Shown here in pieces: positions 26,028 to 34,308 of a stretch of 35,233 nt of DNA; within the stretch, counting starts at the first letter, position 1, and the number at the start of each line of letters is the position of its first letter. Both the position numbers and the translations under genes were made by a program. The notes beneath the pieces are model-generated. The model was not told where the DNA came from and searched no databases. It worked only from the letters and a program-made list of their open reading frames with translations. The DNA is from Chitinophaga pinensis (GTDB lineage: Bacteria > Pseudomonadota > Gammaproteobacteria > Burkholderiales > SG8-41). The DNA is taken from positions 1 to 35,233 of the forward strand of contig CALQCM020000048.1 of the NCBI GenBank assembly GCA_943329075.2. Direction: 5' to 3'.

Positions 26028-26207
26028 TTACTCGTCTTTGGTCTTGATGACTTTTTTGCCGCGGTAGAAACCGCTCGGGCTGATGTGGTGGCGCAGATGC
26101 ACCTCGCCAGTGGTCGGCTCAATGGCCAGCGACGGGCTGGTCAGAAAATCATGCGAGCGATGCATGCCGCGCTTCGACGGCGACTTCTTGTTCTGCTGGA
26201 CTGCCAT
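26028..26207 (-). CDS. rpmF: 50S ribosomal protein L32
   Basis: A 59-residue basic protein, [20 protein letters not shown] at the N-terminus and [15 protein letters not shown] near the C-terminus, unmistakably L32. It lacks the zinc-binding Cys pairs of C+ L32 paralogues, as is usual in betaproteobacteria and E. coli. AGGGAG lies about 8 nt before ATG 26207. It is a small gene that automated calling could miss at a 60-residue cut-off. Confidence 0.96.
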   Translation of the reverse strand: MAVQQNKKSPSKRGMHRSHDFLTSPSLAIEPTTGEVHLRHHISPSGFYRGKKVIKTKDE

Positions 26208-26228
26208 GACAAAACTCCCTCAATAAAA

Positions 26229-26726
26229 TCAATTAACCTGCTTGTGTTTCAATCCGGCCAGCGCTGCAAACGGTGACGCGGCGCGATCCTTTGCCGTGTC
26301 CACCGCCGTTTCGCACTCGCCTTCCGAATGGCGCGGTGCGATCGGCTGGGCCAGTAATACCTCATCCTCTACCAGCGACCAGACGTCCATTTCAGGATCT
26401 GCCGCAACCGCGTCCAGATCCTCAATTTCCGCCTCTTCGCCACCGGCTTTATCGTCCAGCAGCAACAGCCGCGATTCCAATGCCACCGGGTAAGGCAACC
26501 GACCGAGGCAACGTTGGCAACGAAGACTGATCGTGCCCTCTACCTTCAGCCGCAACCGCAGCCTTTGGCGCCCGTCTGTTTGCCCGACCAGCACATAGCG
26601 CAAAATACCACTGCGATCGTACAAGCTGTCCGCGAGGCGCTCGAGTTCTGAAACCGGCACTTCATCGCTCAATTCCTTGCCAGAGCGCGCGAAGTCCAGA
26701 CTATCGATAATAGCCCGTGCAGACAT
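26229..26726 (-). CDS. yceD: YceD family protein (DUF177), large-subunit rRNA accumulation factor
   Basis: A 165-residue member of DUF177. The N-terminus IIDSLDFARSGKELSDEVPV is of the betaproteobacterial type, and the family core LKVEGTISLRCQRCLGRL carries the conserved Cys pair. The acidic middle is followed by the conserved VEDEVLLAQPIAPRH and a C-terminal SPFAALAGLK. In E. coli and plants, YceD is needed for 23S rRNA accumulation. It lies 21 bp upstream of rpmF. A strong promoter ends only about 10 bp before its ATG, so its mRNA may be nearly leaderless. Confidence 0.9.
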   Translation of the reverse strand: MSARAIIDSLDFARSGKELSDEVPVSELERLADSLYDRSGILRYVLVGQTDGRQRLRLRLKVEGTISLRCQRCLGRLPYPVALESRLLLLDDKAGGEEAEIEDLDAVAADPEMDVWSLVEDEVLLAQPIAPRHSEGECETAVDTAKDRAASPFAALAGLKHKQVN

Positions 26727-26735
26727 AAGCGCGGC

Positions 26736-26764
26736 ATGATAGTATTTTTGCGCCGCCCTGTCAA
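26736..26764 (-). promoter_or_regulatory. Strong sigma-70 promoter of the yceD-rpmF-plsX-fab operon
   Basis: On the minus strand a perfect -35 TTGACA (26764-26759) and a -10 TATCAT (26741-26736, 5 of 6) are separated by exactly 17 bp. The expected transcript start is near 26729, only about three bases before the yceD ATG at 26726. Confidence 0.7.
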
Positions 26765-26830
26765 AATAAAATTACGGAAAACCCATATCGCGCAGGGACT
26801 TAGATTCACTCTCCTGCGCCTCATTCCAGC

Positions 26831-27424
26831 ATGCCCGCATCACCCGAAACCAGCCTCGTTTTGGCCTCATCTTCGCCCTATCGGCGCGAGCTGCTGGGAC
26901 GCTTGCGGCTTGATTTCAAAACCCATTCACCGGATATCGACGAATCTCCGCTACCCGCAGAGGCGGCGCCGGCGCTGGCCCTGCGCCTTGCCACCGCCAA
27001 GGCCGCGGCAGTGGCATCTCACTATCCGGAATCACTGATTATTGGCAGCGACCAGGTCGCCCTCAGCGGCAGCCAGCTGATCAACAAACCGGGGAACCAC
27101 GTCGCCGCCCTCGCCCAGCTACGGGCAATGAGCGGTCGCACGATCACGTTTTACACCGCACTTTGCCTGTTGAACGCCAAAACCGGCCACCGGCAAACGG
27201 CCGTGGTACCGGTAACGGTGACCATGCGCGCACTCGGCGACGCAGAAATCGAACGCTATCTGGCCGCAGAAACGCCCTACGACTGCGCCGGCAGCGCCCG
27301 CATCGAGGCTTTTGGTATCACGCTGGTCGAAAAAATCTCCGGCGACGATCCGAACGCGCTGATCGGCCTGCCACTGATCGAACTGTGCCGCATGTTGCGC
27401 CATGAAGGACTCGCACTGCCATGA
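26831..27424 (+). CDS. yceF: Maf-family nucleoside triphosphate pyrophosphatase, YceF type (m7GTP)
   Basis: A 197-residue Maf/HAM1-fold enzyme. Family motifs are LASSSPYRRELLGRL, then IIGSDQVALS with the catalytic Asp, KAAAVAS, and YDCAGSARIEAFGI. The CAGS block separates the YceF group, known to hydrolyse 7-methyl-GTP, from YhdE-type Maf, which has GKAG and acts on dTTP/UTP. The start MPASPETSLVLASSSPYRRE is at ATG 26831, with a weak ribosome-binding site. The gene diverges from yceD, and its stop overlaps the next start (ATGA). Confidence 0.88.
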   Translation: MPASPETSLVLASSSPYRRELLGRLRLDFKTHSPDIDESPLPAEAAPALALRLATAKAAAVASHYPESLIIGSDQVALSGSQLINKPGNHVAALAQLRAMSGRTITFYTALCLLNAKTGHRQTAVVPVTVTMRALGDAEIERYLAAETPYDCAGSARIEAFGITLVEKISGDDPNALIGLPLIELCRMLRHEGLALP

Positions 27425-28140
27425 CTACCCGCGCCACCGGCGTTCTGCATATCGTGCCGGTCACCCTGGGTGGCGAAGACGTCACCGCGGTCTTACCGCA
27501 AAGCACGCGCGATGTCCTCGCCGGACTCGATTATTTCATCGTCGAGAACGAAAAATCGGCGCGCCATTTCCTCAAACTGCTGCCACATCCGCGCGCCATC
27601 CGCGAACTGACCCTGGAATTGTTCGACAAGAACGGCACACCGGAACGCGCCAATGCGCTGTTGCAGCCGTTATTGAGCGGGCGCAATGCGGCGGTGTTAT
27701 CGGAAGCGGGTTGCCCCGCCATCGCAGACCCCGGTGCGCGCTTGGTGGAAGCCGCGCATCGCGCCGCCATCCGCGTGGTGCCGCAGGTCGGGCCCTCCGC
27801 GCTGCTGCTGGCATTGATGGCGTCCGGATTCAACGGCCAGCGCTTTGCCTTTCACGGCTACCTGCCGGTGGCCGCGCCGGAATGCAAAACGGAAATCCTC
27901 AGGCTCGAACGCGAATCACGCGAGCGCGACATGACGCAGATGTTCATCGAAACGCCGTATCGCAACGACGCATTGCTGAAAACGTTGTTGGAATGCTGCC
28001 ACGCAAACACGCGGCTCTGCATCGCCGCCGATCTCACGCTGCCGGATGAATCGGTGCATAGCGCCGCGGTCGGCGAATGGAAAAAACGCGCCAGCATCAT
28101 CGGCCGGCGGCCGGCGGTCTTTCTGCTCTACGCGCGCTGA
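27421..28140 (+). CDS. SAM-dependent tetrapyrrole-methylase-fold protein, RsmI-like
   Basis: A 239-residue protein of the TP-methylase superfamily, related to RsmI (16S rRNA 2'-O-methylation of C1402). Visible are LDYFIVENEKSARHFLK, LSEAGCPAIADPGARLVE (the loop that binds SAM), VPQVGPSALLLALMASG and FIETPYRNDALL. It is shorter than E. coli RsmI (about 286 residues) and lacks its C-terminal extension. It may be a paralogue with another target. It is translationally coupled to yceF by an ATGA overlap and converges on sppA with 9 bp between. Confidence 0.85.
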   Translation: MTTRATGVLHIVPVTLGGEDVTAVLPQSTRDVLAGLDYFIVENEKSARHFLKLLPHPRAIRELTLELFDKNGTPERANALLQPLLSGRNAAVLSEAGCPAIADPGARLVEAAHRAAIRVVPQVGPSALLLALMASGFNGQRFAFHGYLPVAAPECKTEILRLERESRERDMTQMFIETPYRNDALLKTLLECCHANTRLCIAADLTLPDESVHSAAVGEWKKRASIIGRRPAVFLLYAR

Positions 28141-28149
28141 CGCAGCGGC

Positions 28150-29109
28150 TCAGCGCAGCTGCACGCCGCCCGTCGAGGATTTCAGCAGTGCTTCGGCCAT
28201 CGTCGCGCCGAATTTGCGCGCAACGCGTTCGGCAAGGTTCTGCCGCGGCGTGAAATCGACCACGTCTTCGGCTTTGATGATGTCGCGCGCCACCGAATCC
28301 ACGTTGCCGATGCCGTCCGCAAGACCGAGTTCGATGCTTTTTTCGCCGGTCCAGATCAGCCCGCTGAAAACTTCAGGCGTCTCCTTCAGGCGCTTGCCGC
28401 GCCCGTTGCGCACGACAGTAATGAATTGCTGGTGGATTTCAGCGAGCATCTTCTCCGCATACTCCCGGTGCGTCGCGGTCAACGGTGCAAACGGATCGAG
28501 AAAACGTTTGTTTTCGCCAGCGGTCAGGGCGCGCCGCTCGATGCCCAACTTGTCCATGATGCCGGTGAATCCGAATCCGTCCATGACGACGCCGATCGAG
28601 CCGACGATGCTGGCCTTGTCGACGTAAATCTGGTCGGCTGCCGCGGCCACGTAATAACCACCGGAGGCACAAATGTCCTCGATCACCACATAGAGCGGAA
28701 TATTCGGATGCTGGGTGCGCAGCCGCTTGATCTCGTCATTGATATAGCCGGCCTGCACCGGACTGCCGCCGGGGCTGTTGATGCGCAAAATAACGCCCTG
28801 CGTATTCGCATCCTTAAAGGCGGCTTGCAAACCGGAGGTGACGTTATCGGCACTCGCCGGGCTGTCAGCGCCAATGACGCCGCGCAGCTCGACCAGCGCC
28901 GTGTGTTTGCCCGAGGTGGTGTGTTCGCCCTGGCGGACCCAGCCCATGCCGACGAACAATACCGCAAACAAATAAAGCAGCAGCAGCATCTTGAACGCGG
29001 TTCCCCAGCGGCGCGTCGCGCGCTGCTCCGCAATCGCCGCCAGCGCGACTTTTTCGAGCACACCGCGCTCCCAATTCGCGTCCTGATTTTCCCGTCCTGC
29101 CTCAGCCAT
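28150..29109 (-). CDS. sppA: S49 family signal peptide peptidase (SppA/SohB-like)
   Basis: A 319-residue short SppA with one N-terminal membrane segment (MLLLLYLFAVLFVGMGWV, about residues 43-60). The catalytic Ser is in ICASGGYYVAAAAD, and the likely general-base Lys is in TAGENKRFLDPF. Also visible are RINSPGGSPVQAG and VGSIGVVMDG. It degrades cleaved signal peptides and membrane proteins on the periplasmic side. It overlaps the Rieske gene by 8 bp, so they form an operon with gph and rluC. Confidence 0.9.
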   Translation of the reverse strand: MAEAGRENQDANWERGVLEKVALAAIAEQRATRRWGTAFKMLLLLYLFAVLFVGMGWVRQGEHTTSGKHTALVELRGVIGADSPASADNVTSGLQAAFKDANTQGVILRINSPGGSPVQAGYINDEIKRLRTQHPNIPLYVVIEDICASGGYYVAAAADQIYVDKASIVGSIGVVMDGFGFTGIMDKLGIERRALTAGENKRFLDPFAPLTATHREYAEKMLAEIHQQFITVVRNGRGKRLKETPEVFSGLIWTGEKSIELGLADGIGNVDSVARDIIKAEDVVDFTPRQNLAERVARKFGATMAEALLKSSTGGVQLR

Positions 29110-29464
29110 GATTTTTTTCGCTATGCGTTAGATAAACCTTGCCGTCGATTTCGGCAACCTCAAGCGCCGTCAGGCGCTGCCCCTTGCACGGCCCCATGAT
29201 GCAGTGCCCGCTGTCGGGTTCGTAGGTCGCGCCATGCGTGGTGCAGATCAAGTATAACCCTGAACTATCGAAGAATTCGCCCTCGATCCAGTCGAGTTCG
29301 ACCGGGATGTGCGCGCATTGGTTCAAATAGGCGTGCGCGCCGCCGTTGTAGCGGATCACAAATGCCGGTATCGGTTTGCCGTCACGCAGCACGCTGAAAC
29401 GCATACCCTTGCCGCCCTCGATCAGGGCACTGCTATCGCAAATCACGCGTGCCGGATCAACCAT
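29102..29464 (-). CDS. Rieske [2Fe-2S] protein
   Basis: A 120-residue soluble Rieske ferredoxin-like protein. The two iron-sulfur motifs are CAHIP (Cys-x-His) and CTTHGATYEP (Cys-x-x-His), 36 residues apart, followed by CIMGPCKGQRL. It lacks membrane segments and the disulfide cysteines of bc1-type Rieske proteins, so it resembles ferredoxins of dioxygenase systems or NirD-like modules. The partner is unknown. From memory the sppA-Rieske-gph order is common in betaproteobacteria. ATG at 29464 is chosen, with GTG at 29470 as the alternative. The start lies inside gph. Confidence 0.85.
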   Translation of the reverse strand: MVDPARVICDSSALIEGGKGMRFSVLRDGKPIPAFVIRYNGGAHAYLNQCAHIPVELDWIEGEFFDSSGLYLICTTHGATYEPDSGHCIMGPCKGQRLTALEVAEIDGKVYLTHSEKNHG

Positions 29465-30099
29465 GCCCACAACGCCCGGGGTTCATCGAAACAATCCAGC
29501 GGCTGCAGCGCCAGCAGCTGCTCGCGTGGATGCGCGCCAAACGACACCGCCACCGAAGTCATCCCGGCGTTCTGCGCCATTTGCAGGTCGTGCGTGGTGT
29601 CGCCGATCATCAGCGTGCGCGCCTTCTCGACGCCGAGTTCGGAATGCAGATCCAGCAGCATTGCCGGCGCCGGCTTGTTTGCCGCTTCCTCGCCGCAACG
29701 GGTGGCATGAAACAGCGCCTTCAAACCGGTGCGTTCGAGCACGCGATCGAGTCCGCGCCGGCTCTTGCCGGTGGCAACCGCCAGCATGTGGCCGGCGTCA
29801 TTCAATGTGCGCAACGTTTCCTCGACGCCGGCAAACAGCGGCGCCGCTTCTTCGCGCGCGCGGAAATGGAAGCCGTAGCGTTCGACCACCTGCGGATAGA
29901 TTGATGGCGGCACGCCCGGCAAGATATAGCGCAGGGCATCATGCAGACCGAGCCCGATGATGTGGCGCGCGCGCTCTTCAGAGGGCACCGGCAGGCTGAT
30001 GTCTTCGCAGGCCGATTGCAGCGACGAGGCGATGACCGCCGTCGAATCCATCAGCGTGCCATCCCAGTCGAACACCAGCAGGTCAAACCGGCGCGCCAT
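29443..30099 (-). CDS. gph: HAD-family phosphatase, phosphoglycolate phosphatase-like
   Basis: A 218-residue HAD hydrolase with motif I VFDWDGTLMDS (nucleophile Asp), motif II VATGKSR, motif III Lys region EEAANKPAPAM and motif IV IGDTTHDLQMA. The cap domain between motifs I and II marks subfamily IA, with phosphoglycolate phosphatase or a related phosphatase as the usual annotation. The substrate is unproven. ATG at 30099 is chosen; a second possible ATG is at 30108. Both overlap the end of rluC. Confidence 0.85.
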   Translation of the reverse strand: MARRFDLLVFDWDGTLMDSTAVIASSLQSACEDISLPVPSEERARHIIGLGLHDALRYILPGVPPSIYPQVVERYGFHFRAREEAAPLFAGVEETLRTLNDAGHMLAVATGKSRRGLDRVLERTGLKALFHATRCGEEAANKPAPAMLLDLHSELGVEKARTLMIGDTTHDLQMAQNAGMTSVAVSFGAHPREQLLALQPLDCFDEPRALWAWLIRHA

Positions 30100-31039
30100 C
30101 GCCCGCATCCAGTGATTTGATGAATTTCTGCAGTTCTTCCGGCAGCGGCGCATCCACGGTCATGGTCAGCTCTTCGATCGGGTGCAGAAAGGTGACGCTG
30201 GCAGCATGCAAGAACATCCGCTTGAGCCCGCTGCGCGCCAGTTCCTTGTTGCGCGCAAAATCGCCGTATTTGTCGTCGCCGGCAATTGGATAACCGACAT
30301 GCGCGAGATGCACGCGAATCTGGTGGGTGCGGCCGGTCTTCAGCTCGGCGCGTAACAGGCTGAAATCGCGCCACGCCTTCTGCAATTCGAAAATGGTATG
30401 CGAGGCCTGCCCTTCGGCCTCGACGGAGACGCGGCGCTCACCCGATTCAAGCACGTATTTGCGCAAATTGACCTTCACGCTTTGCCGCGGGTTGTGCCAT
30501 TTACCGTTCACCAGCGCGAGATAGTATTTGTCTACCCGGCCCTCGCGCAGGGCCTCGTGCAGGGCGACCAGCGCACTGCGTTTTTTCGCCAGCAGCAGAA
30601 CGCCCGAGGTCTCACGGTCAAGGCGGTGCACCAGTTCGAGAAAACGCAGCTGCGGGCGCTGCGCGCGCAGCTGTTCGATCACGCCAAAGCTCACGCCGCT
30701 GCCACCGTGCACCGCCATGCCTGACGGTTTGTTCAGCGCAATGATGGCGTCGTCCTCGAACAGGATCGCCTGCTCCAGTTTGGGGTCGGGCGGCGGCTCC
30801 CGGCGGGTGCGCTCGGCCAGCCGTAACGGCGGCAGGCGCAGCTCGTCGCCGGCCTGCAGGCGGTATTCGGGCTTCGCGCGGCCCTTGTTGACCCTGACCT
30901 CGCCGCTGCGCAGCACCCGGTAAACGTGGCTCTTCGGCACGCCTTTAAGTATCTTCAACAGATAGTTATCGATGCGCTGGCCGGCGTCTTCCTCCCCAAC
31001 TTGATGTCGGGACACGACATTTTTGCCTAAATCCTTCAT
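30083..31039 (-). CDS. rluC: 23S rRNA pseudouridine synthase RluC
   Basis: A 318-residue pseudouridine synthase. An S4 RNA-binding domain (QRIDNYLLKILKGVPKSHVY) occupies about residues 20-75, followed by the RluA/C catalytic domain with the catalytic Asp141 in HRLDRETSG. ALNKPSGMAVHGG and the C-terminal HQIRVHLAHVGYPI match RluC. It modifies U955, U2504 and U2580 in E. coli. ATG at 31039 is preferred to the longer 31087 start because homology begins there. It is divergent from rne, the usual proteobacterial neighbour. Confidence 0.92.
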   Translation of the reverse strand: MKDLGKNVVSRHQVGEEDAGQRIDNYLLKILKGVPKSHVYRVLRSGEVRVNKGRAKPEYRLQAGDELRLPPLRLAERTRREPPPDPKLEQAILFEDDAIIALNKPSGMAVHGGSGVSFGVIEQLRAQRPQLRFLELVHRLDRETSGVLLLAKKRSALVALHEALREGRVDKYYLALVNGKWHNPRQSVKVNLRKYVLESGERRVSVEAEGQASHTIFELQKAWRDFSLLRAELKTGRTHQIRVHLAHVGYPIAGDDKYGDFARNKELARSGLKRMFLHAASVTFLHPIEELTMTVDAPLPEELQKFIKSLDAGDGAPV

Positions 31040-31051
31040 TTTGCTTATACT
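31023..31051 (+). promoter_or_regulatory. Sigma-70 promoter candidate for rne
   Basis: TTGCCT (31023-31028) and TATACT (31046-31051) are 17 bp apart on the plus strand. They match consensus at 4 and 5 of 6 bases. They overlap the rluC start region and would give an rne leader of about 460 nt. Confidence 0.45.
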
Positions 31052-31057
31052 AATAGC

Positions 31058-31518
31058 CGGTTGGCAGTAGATTGGGCGGTTCGACATTAGCCGCCCCGAG
31101 CCGGAATTGGCGCGCGATTAGAAGAATGACGCAGCGACGCCCGGCAGGCTGGCCCAGCGCCAGACGGCTGTTCACCGAAGGCGATCGATAGACCGTCGGA
31201 TTATTTCCCAGACGATCCTCGTACACGGTTGCCGCAGCACAATGGTTAACATGGCTCACCAAAAAGTAGCGATGGTAGTTGAATTGCGCGCTCAAGATAC
31301 ACGATAGTTTTATTGCAGCAGCGGTTCCGGCGCCGGCGAAAACCGCCCCGCCACATGACGCTGCAGCATGACGAATTCTAACGGCAAACAGCAAAAGCCA
31401 TTTATTACTGATCATCACGCCTTACTTAACGATCTGGTAAAACAATGATGCCCCGCCTGCGCATGCAGTTTGCGCCGGCAGTTTGCCCATCCCGTGTCTG
31501 AGCGCGGGAGAAGAAAAA
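31058..31518 (+). other. Long rne leader region without a gene
   Basis: About 460 bp lie between the rluC start and the rne ATG with no credible gene on either strand. Long leaders are characteristic of rne, where RNase E cleaves its own mRNA to set its level. A ribosome-binding site GGGAGAAG lies at 31506-31513. I could not fold the leader by eye. A second promoter may exist near 31280 (TTGAAT, with a poor -10). Confidence 0.5.
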
Positions 31519-34239
31519 ATGAAACGCATGTTGTTTAATGCGACGCAAGCCGAAGAGCTGCGCGTCGCCATTGTCGATGGTCAGCAACTCCTCGACCTCG
31601 ATATCGAATCTGCCAACAAAGAACAGCGCAAGAGCAATATCTACAAGGGCGTCATCAACAGCATCGCGCCCAGTCTCGAAGCGTGTTTCGTCGATTACGG
31701 CGCCGAACGCAGCGGCTTTCTGCCGTTCAAGGAAGTCATCCGCTCGTATTTCAAGCCGGGTGTCGATGTCAACAAGGCGCGCATCCAGGACGCGCTGCGA
31801 GAAGGCCAGGAAGTCCTGGTTCAGGTCGATAAGGACGAGCGTGGCAATAAAGGCGCCGCCCTGACCACCTTCATCAGTCTCGCCGGCCGCTACATCGTGC
31901 TGATGCCGAACAACCCGCGCGGCGGCGGCGTTTCGCGCCGCGTTGAAGGCGAAGACCGCGCCGAACTGCGTGAAGCCGTCGACCAGCTGGAAGTGCCGGA
32001 GGGCATGAGTGTCATCGCGCGCACTGCCGGCATCGGCCGCGACGCCGAAGAACTCAAGTGGGACCTGACGCGCCTGCTCGACCTGTGGCACGCGATTGAC
32101 GACGCCGGATCAAAGGACGTGGTCAAAGTGTACGGCACACGCCTGCTGTATTCCGAAAACGACCTCGTTTCGCGCGTCATACGCGATCACTTCCACCAGG
32201 ACATCGGCGAAATCCTCGTCGATACCGATGAAGTCTTCGAACAAGCCCGTATCTACATGAACAACATCATGCCGCAGTATGTCGGCAGGGTGAAACTCTA
32301 CAGCGACGACGTGCCGCTGTTCTCGCGCTTCCAGATCGAACACCAGATCGAATCGGCGTATTCGCGCCAAGTCACACTGCCCTCGGGCGGCGCGATCGTC
32401 ATTGATCACACCGAAGCACTGGTTTCCGTTGACGTCAACTCGGCACGTGCCACACGCGGCGCCGACATCGAGGAAACCGCCTTCCGCACCAACCTTGAAG
32501 CGGCGGAAGAAACCGCCCGCCAGTTGCGCCTGCGCGACCTGGGCGGCCTCATCGTCATCGACTTCATCGACATGGAAAGCGCGCGCAACCAGCGCGAAGT
32601 TGAAAACCAATTGCGCGATTCGTTGCGCCCGGACCGTGCCCGTGTGCAGATCGGCAAGATTTCGCGTTTCGGCCTGATGGAACTGTCGCGCCAGCGCCTG
32701 CGTCCGGCACTGGCCGAGGGCAGCCACATCCCCTGCCCGCGCTGCCATGGCATCGGCCACATCCGCGGCATCGAATCCACCGCCCTGCATATCCTGCGCA
32801 TCCTGCAGGAAGAGGCGATGAAGGAAAACACCGGTGCCGTGCATGCACAGGTTCCGGTCGACGTCGCCACTTATCTGCTGAATGAAAAACGCGCCGAGTT
32901 TCACGCCATCGAGTCGCGTCTCAAGGTCAACGTTGTTCTGATTCCGAACATCCACCTCGAGACACCGAACTACACGGTGACACGTCTGAAGCACGAAGAA
33001 CTCAACCATGCAGACTTGCCACCGCCCAGCTACCTGATGATGACGGCGCCGGAGAAACCCGAACCGCTGCCTTCGGAGCAAACCGAAGCCGCGACGCCAA
33101 AACCGACTGCCGTCGTCAAAGCGTCGTTGCCTTCGCAACCGGCCCCGATCATTGAGCCCAAACAAAAAGCCGCAGAAACACCGGTGGGCACGGAGCAACC
33201 GAACATCATCAGCAAGATTTTCGGCTGGTTCAAACGTACACCCGCCCCTGCTGCTGCCAGCACCGCGCAACCCGCCACCCGCGAAGGCGGTCGCGGCGAA
33301 CGCGGCGGACGTCAGGAGCGCGGCCAGCGCCGCGGACGTTCGGATTCATCGCGCCGCGACGGTCGTCGCGACGAGGGCCGTGATCGCAATCAACCGCGTG
33401 CCGAGGGACAAGGCGGCGAGCGCAACCGCCAGGAGCGTGGCGAGCGTCCGCGCAACGACGAGCCGCGTGAACCGCGCCCGCCGCGCGAGCCGCGTGAACC
33501 GCGTCCGCCGCGTGAAGGTGGTCGCGACGGTCAGCAGCAACGTCCGCCGCGCAACGAGCCGATTCCGCAAAATGCCGAAGGCGTGACAACCAACACAGCA
33601 GAATTGCCGGGACAGGAACAACAGGCCCCGCGCGGCAATGGCGAAGCCCGTGAAGGCGGCGGTCGTGGCCGTCGCCGTCGTGGCCGCGGAGGTCGTGATC
33701 GCGCCGAACGCGCGGCACAAAACGGATCTGCCGAAGGCGGCTCGTCTGAAATGTTGGCCAACGAAGTTGCAGGTGAAATGCCGGTCTCGGACAACGCATC
33801 GTCCAGCCAGCATGAAACTCATCAACACGACGCGGTTCACGCCGAGATCCCGGCGATCGAGTTGCGTCCGCTAGAGCAACCGGTGGAAGCTGTTGTCAGC
33901 GTAGCGCCCGCGCCTGCGGTGTTTGAAACGCCGGCGACAGTCGCACCGGCGCTGGTTGCGGTCGAAACGACACCAGCGGCCGCCCCGGCACCGTATACCT
34001 CGGTGGCCAGCGAAGAGCGCGTGGTTGAGAACGAACCCAAACCAGTTCCTGCTGCCCCTGTTGCACGGGCGCCCATCGGTCTGCCGCACGACCTCACGCA
34101 GATCGAAACGGATCAGGGAAAACTGCACGATGCCGCGAGCAAGGGGGCACCGCCGCCCGCACCGCGGCCTCCCCGCGTGCGTCCGCCGTTGTCGCAGATC
34201 AGCAATGAACCACTCGAGCAGGTGGAAACCCGCAGCTAA
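31519..34239 (+). CDS. rne: Ribonuclease E
   Basis: A 906-residue RNase E. The N-terminus MKRMLFNATQAEELRVAIVD leads into an S1 RNA-binding domain (about residues 37-120). The catalytic domain follows, with Asp305 in SVDVNSARATRG and Asp348 in VIDFIDME, matching E. coli D303 and D346. The Zn-link Cys406/Cys409 (CPRCHG) joins protomers. The C-terminal half is unstructured and arginine-rich, with RG/RE repeats from about 590 to 740, then acidic and Ala/Pro-rich, ending VETRS. It directs mRNA turnover and rRNA and tRNA processing at the membrane. ATG at 31519 is chosen on homology and its ribosome-binding site, over an in-frame start at 31483. Confidence 0.95.
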   Translation: MKRMLFNATQAEELRVAIVDGQQLLDLDIESANKEQRKSNIYKGVINSIAPSLEACFVDYGAERSGFLPFKEVIRSYFKPGVDVNKARIQDALREGQEVLVQVDKDERGNKGAALTTFISLAGRYIVLMPNNPRGGGVSRRVEGEDRAELREAVDQLEVPEGMSVIARTAGIGRDAEELKWDLTRLLDLWHAIDDAGSKDVVKVYGTRLLYSENDLVSRVIRDHFHQDIGEILVDTDEVFEQARIYMNNIMPQYVGRVKLYSDDVPLFSRFQIEHQIESAYSRQVTLPSGGAIVIDHTEALVSVDVNSARATRGADIEETAFRTNLEAAEETARQLRLRDLGGLIVIDFIDMESARNQREVENQLRDSLRPDRARVQIGKISRFGLMELSRQRLRPALAEGSHIPCPRCHGIGHIRGIESTALHILRILQEEAMKENTGAVHAQVPVDVATYLLNEKRAEFHAIESRLKVNVVLIPNIHLETPNYTVTRLKHEELNHADLPPPSYLMMTAPEKPEPLPSEQTEAATPKPTAVVKASLPSQPAPIIEPKQKAAETPVGTEQPNIISKIFGWFKRTPAPAAASTAQPATREGGRGERGGRQERGQRRGRSDSSRRDGRRDEGRDRNQPRAEGQGGERNRQERGERPRNDEPREPRPPREPREPRPPREGGRDGQQQRPPRNEPIPQNAEGVTTNTAELPGQEQQAPRGNGEAREGGGRGRRRRGRGGRDRAERAAQNGSAEGGSSEMLANEVAGEMPVSDNASSSQHETHQHDAVHAEIPAIELRPLEQPVEAVVSVAPAPAVFETPATVAPALVAVETTPAAAPAPYTSVASEERVVENEPKPVPAAPVARAPIGLPHDLTQIETDQGKLHDAASKGAPPPAPRPPRVRPPLSQISNEPLEQVETRS

Positions 34240-34264
34240 TCAGGTATCCACGCAACAAAAACAA

Positions 34265-34293
34265 ACGGGCCGCGAATGCGGCCCGTTTTTTTT
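34265..34293. terminator. Bidirectional intrinsic terminator between rne and the phosphatase gene
   Basis: ACGGGCCGC (34265-34273) pairs with GCGGCCCGT (34278-34286) around loop GAAT and is followed by a run of Ts to 34293. On the opposite strand the flanking A-rich stretch becomes a T-rich tail, so it can end both convergent transcripts. Confidence 0.9.
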
Positions 34294-34308
34294 CGGTGCA
34301 GGCCGCTT

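Noticed and set aside
28120..28170. Terminator between the RsmI-like gene and sppA
   Set aside because: The GC-rich partial hairpin there has no T-run on either strand.
32110..33270. 386-codon antisense ORF opposite rne
   Set aside because: Shadow of a strongly supported coding frame, with no motif or ribosome-binding site.
33430..33560. Repeated CGCGAGCCGCGTGAACC-like units as possible CRISPR or tandem DNA repeats
   Set aside because: They encode the Arg/Pro/Glu-rich RNase E tail in frame. There are no spacers of constant length.
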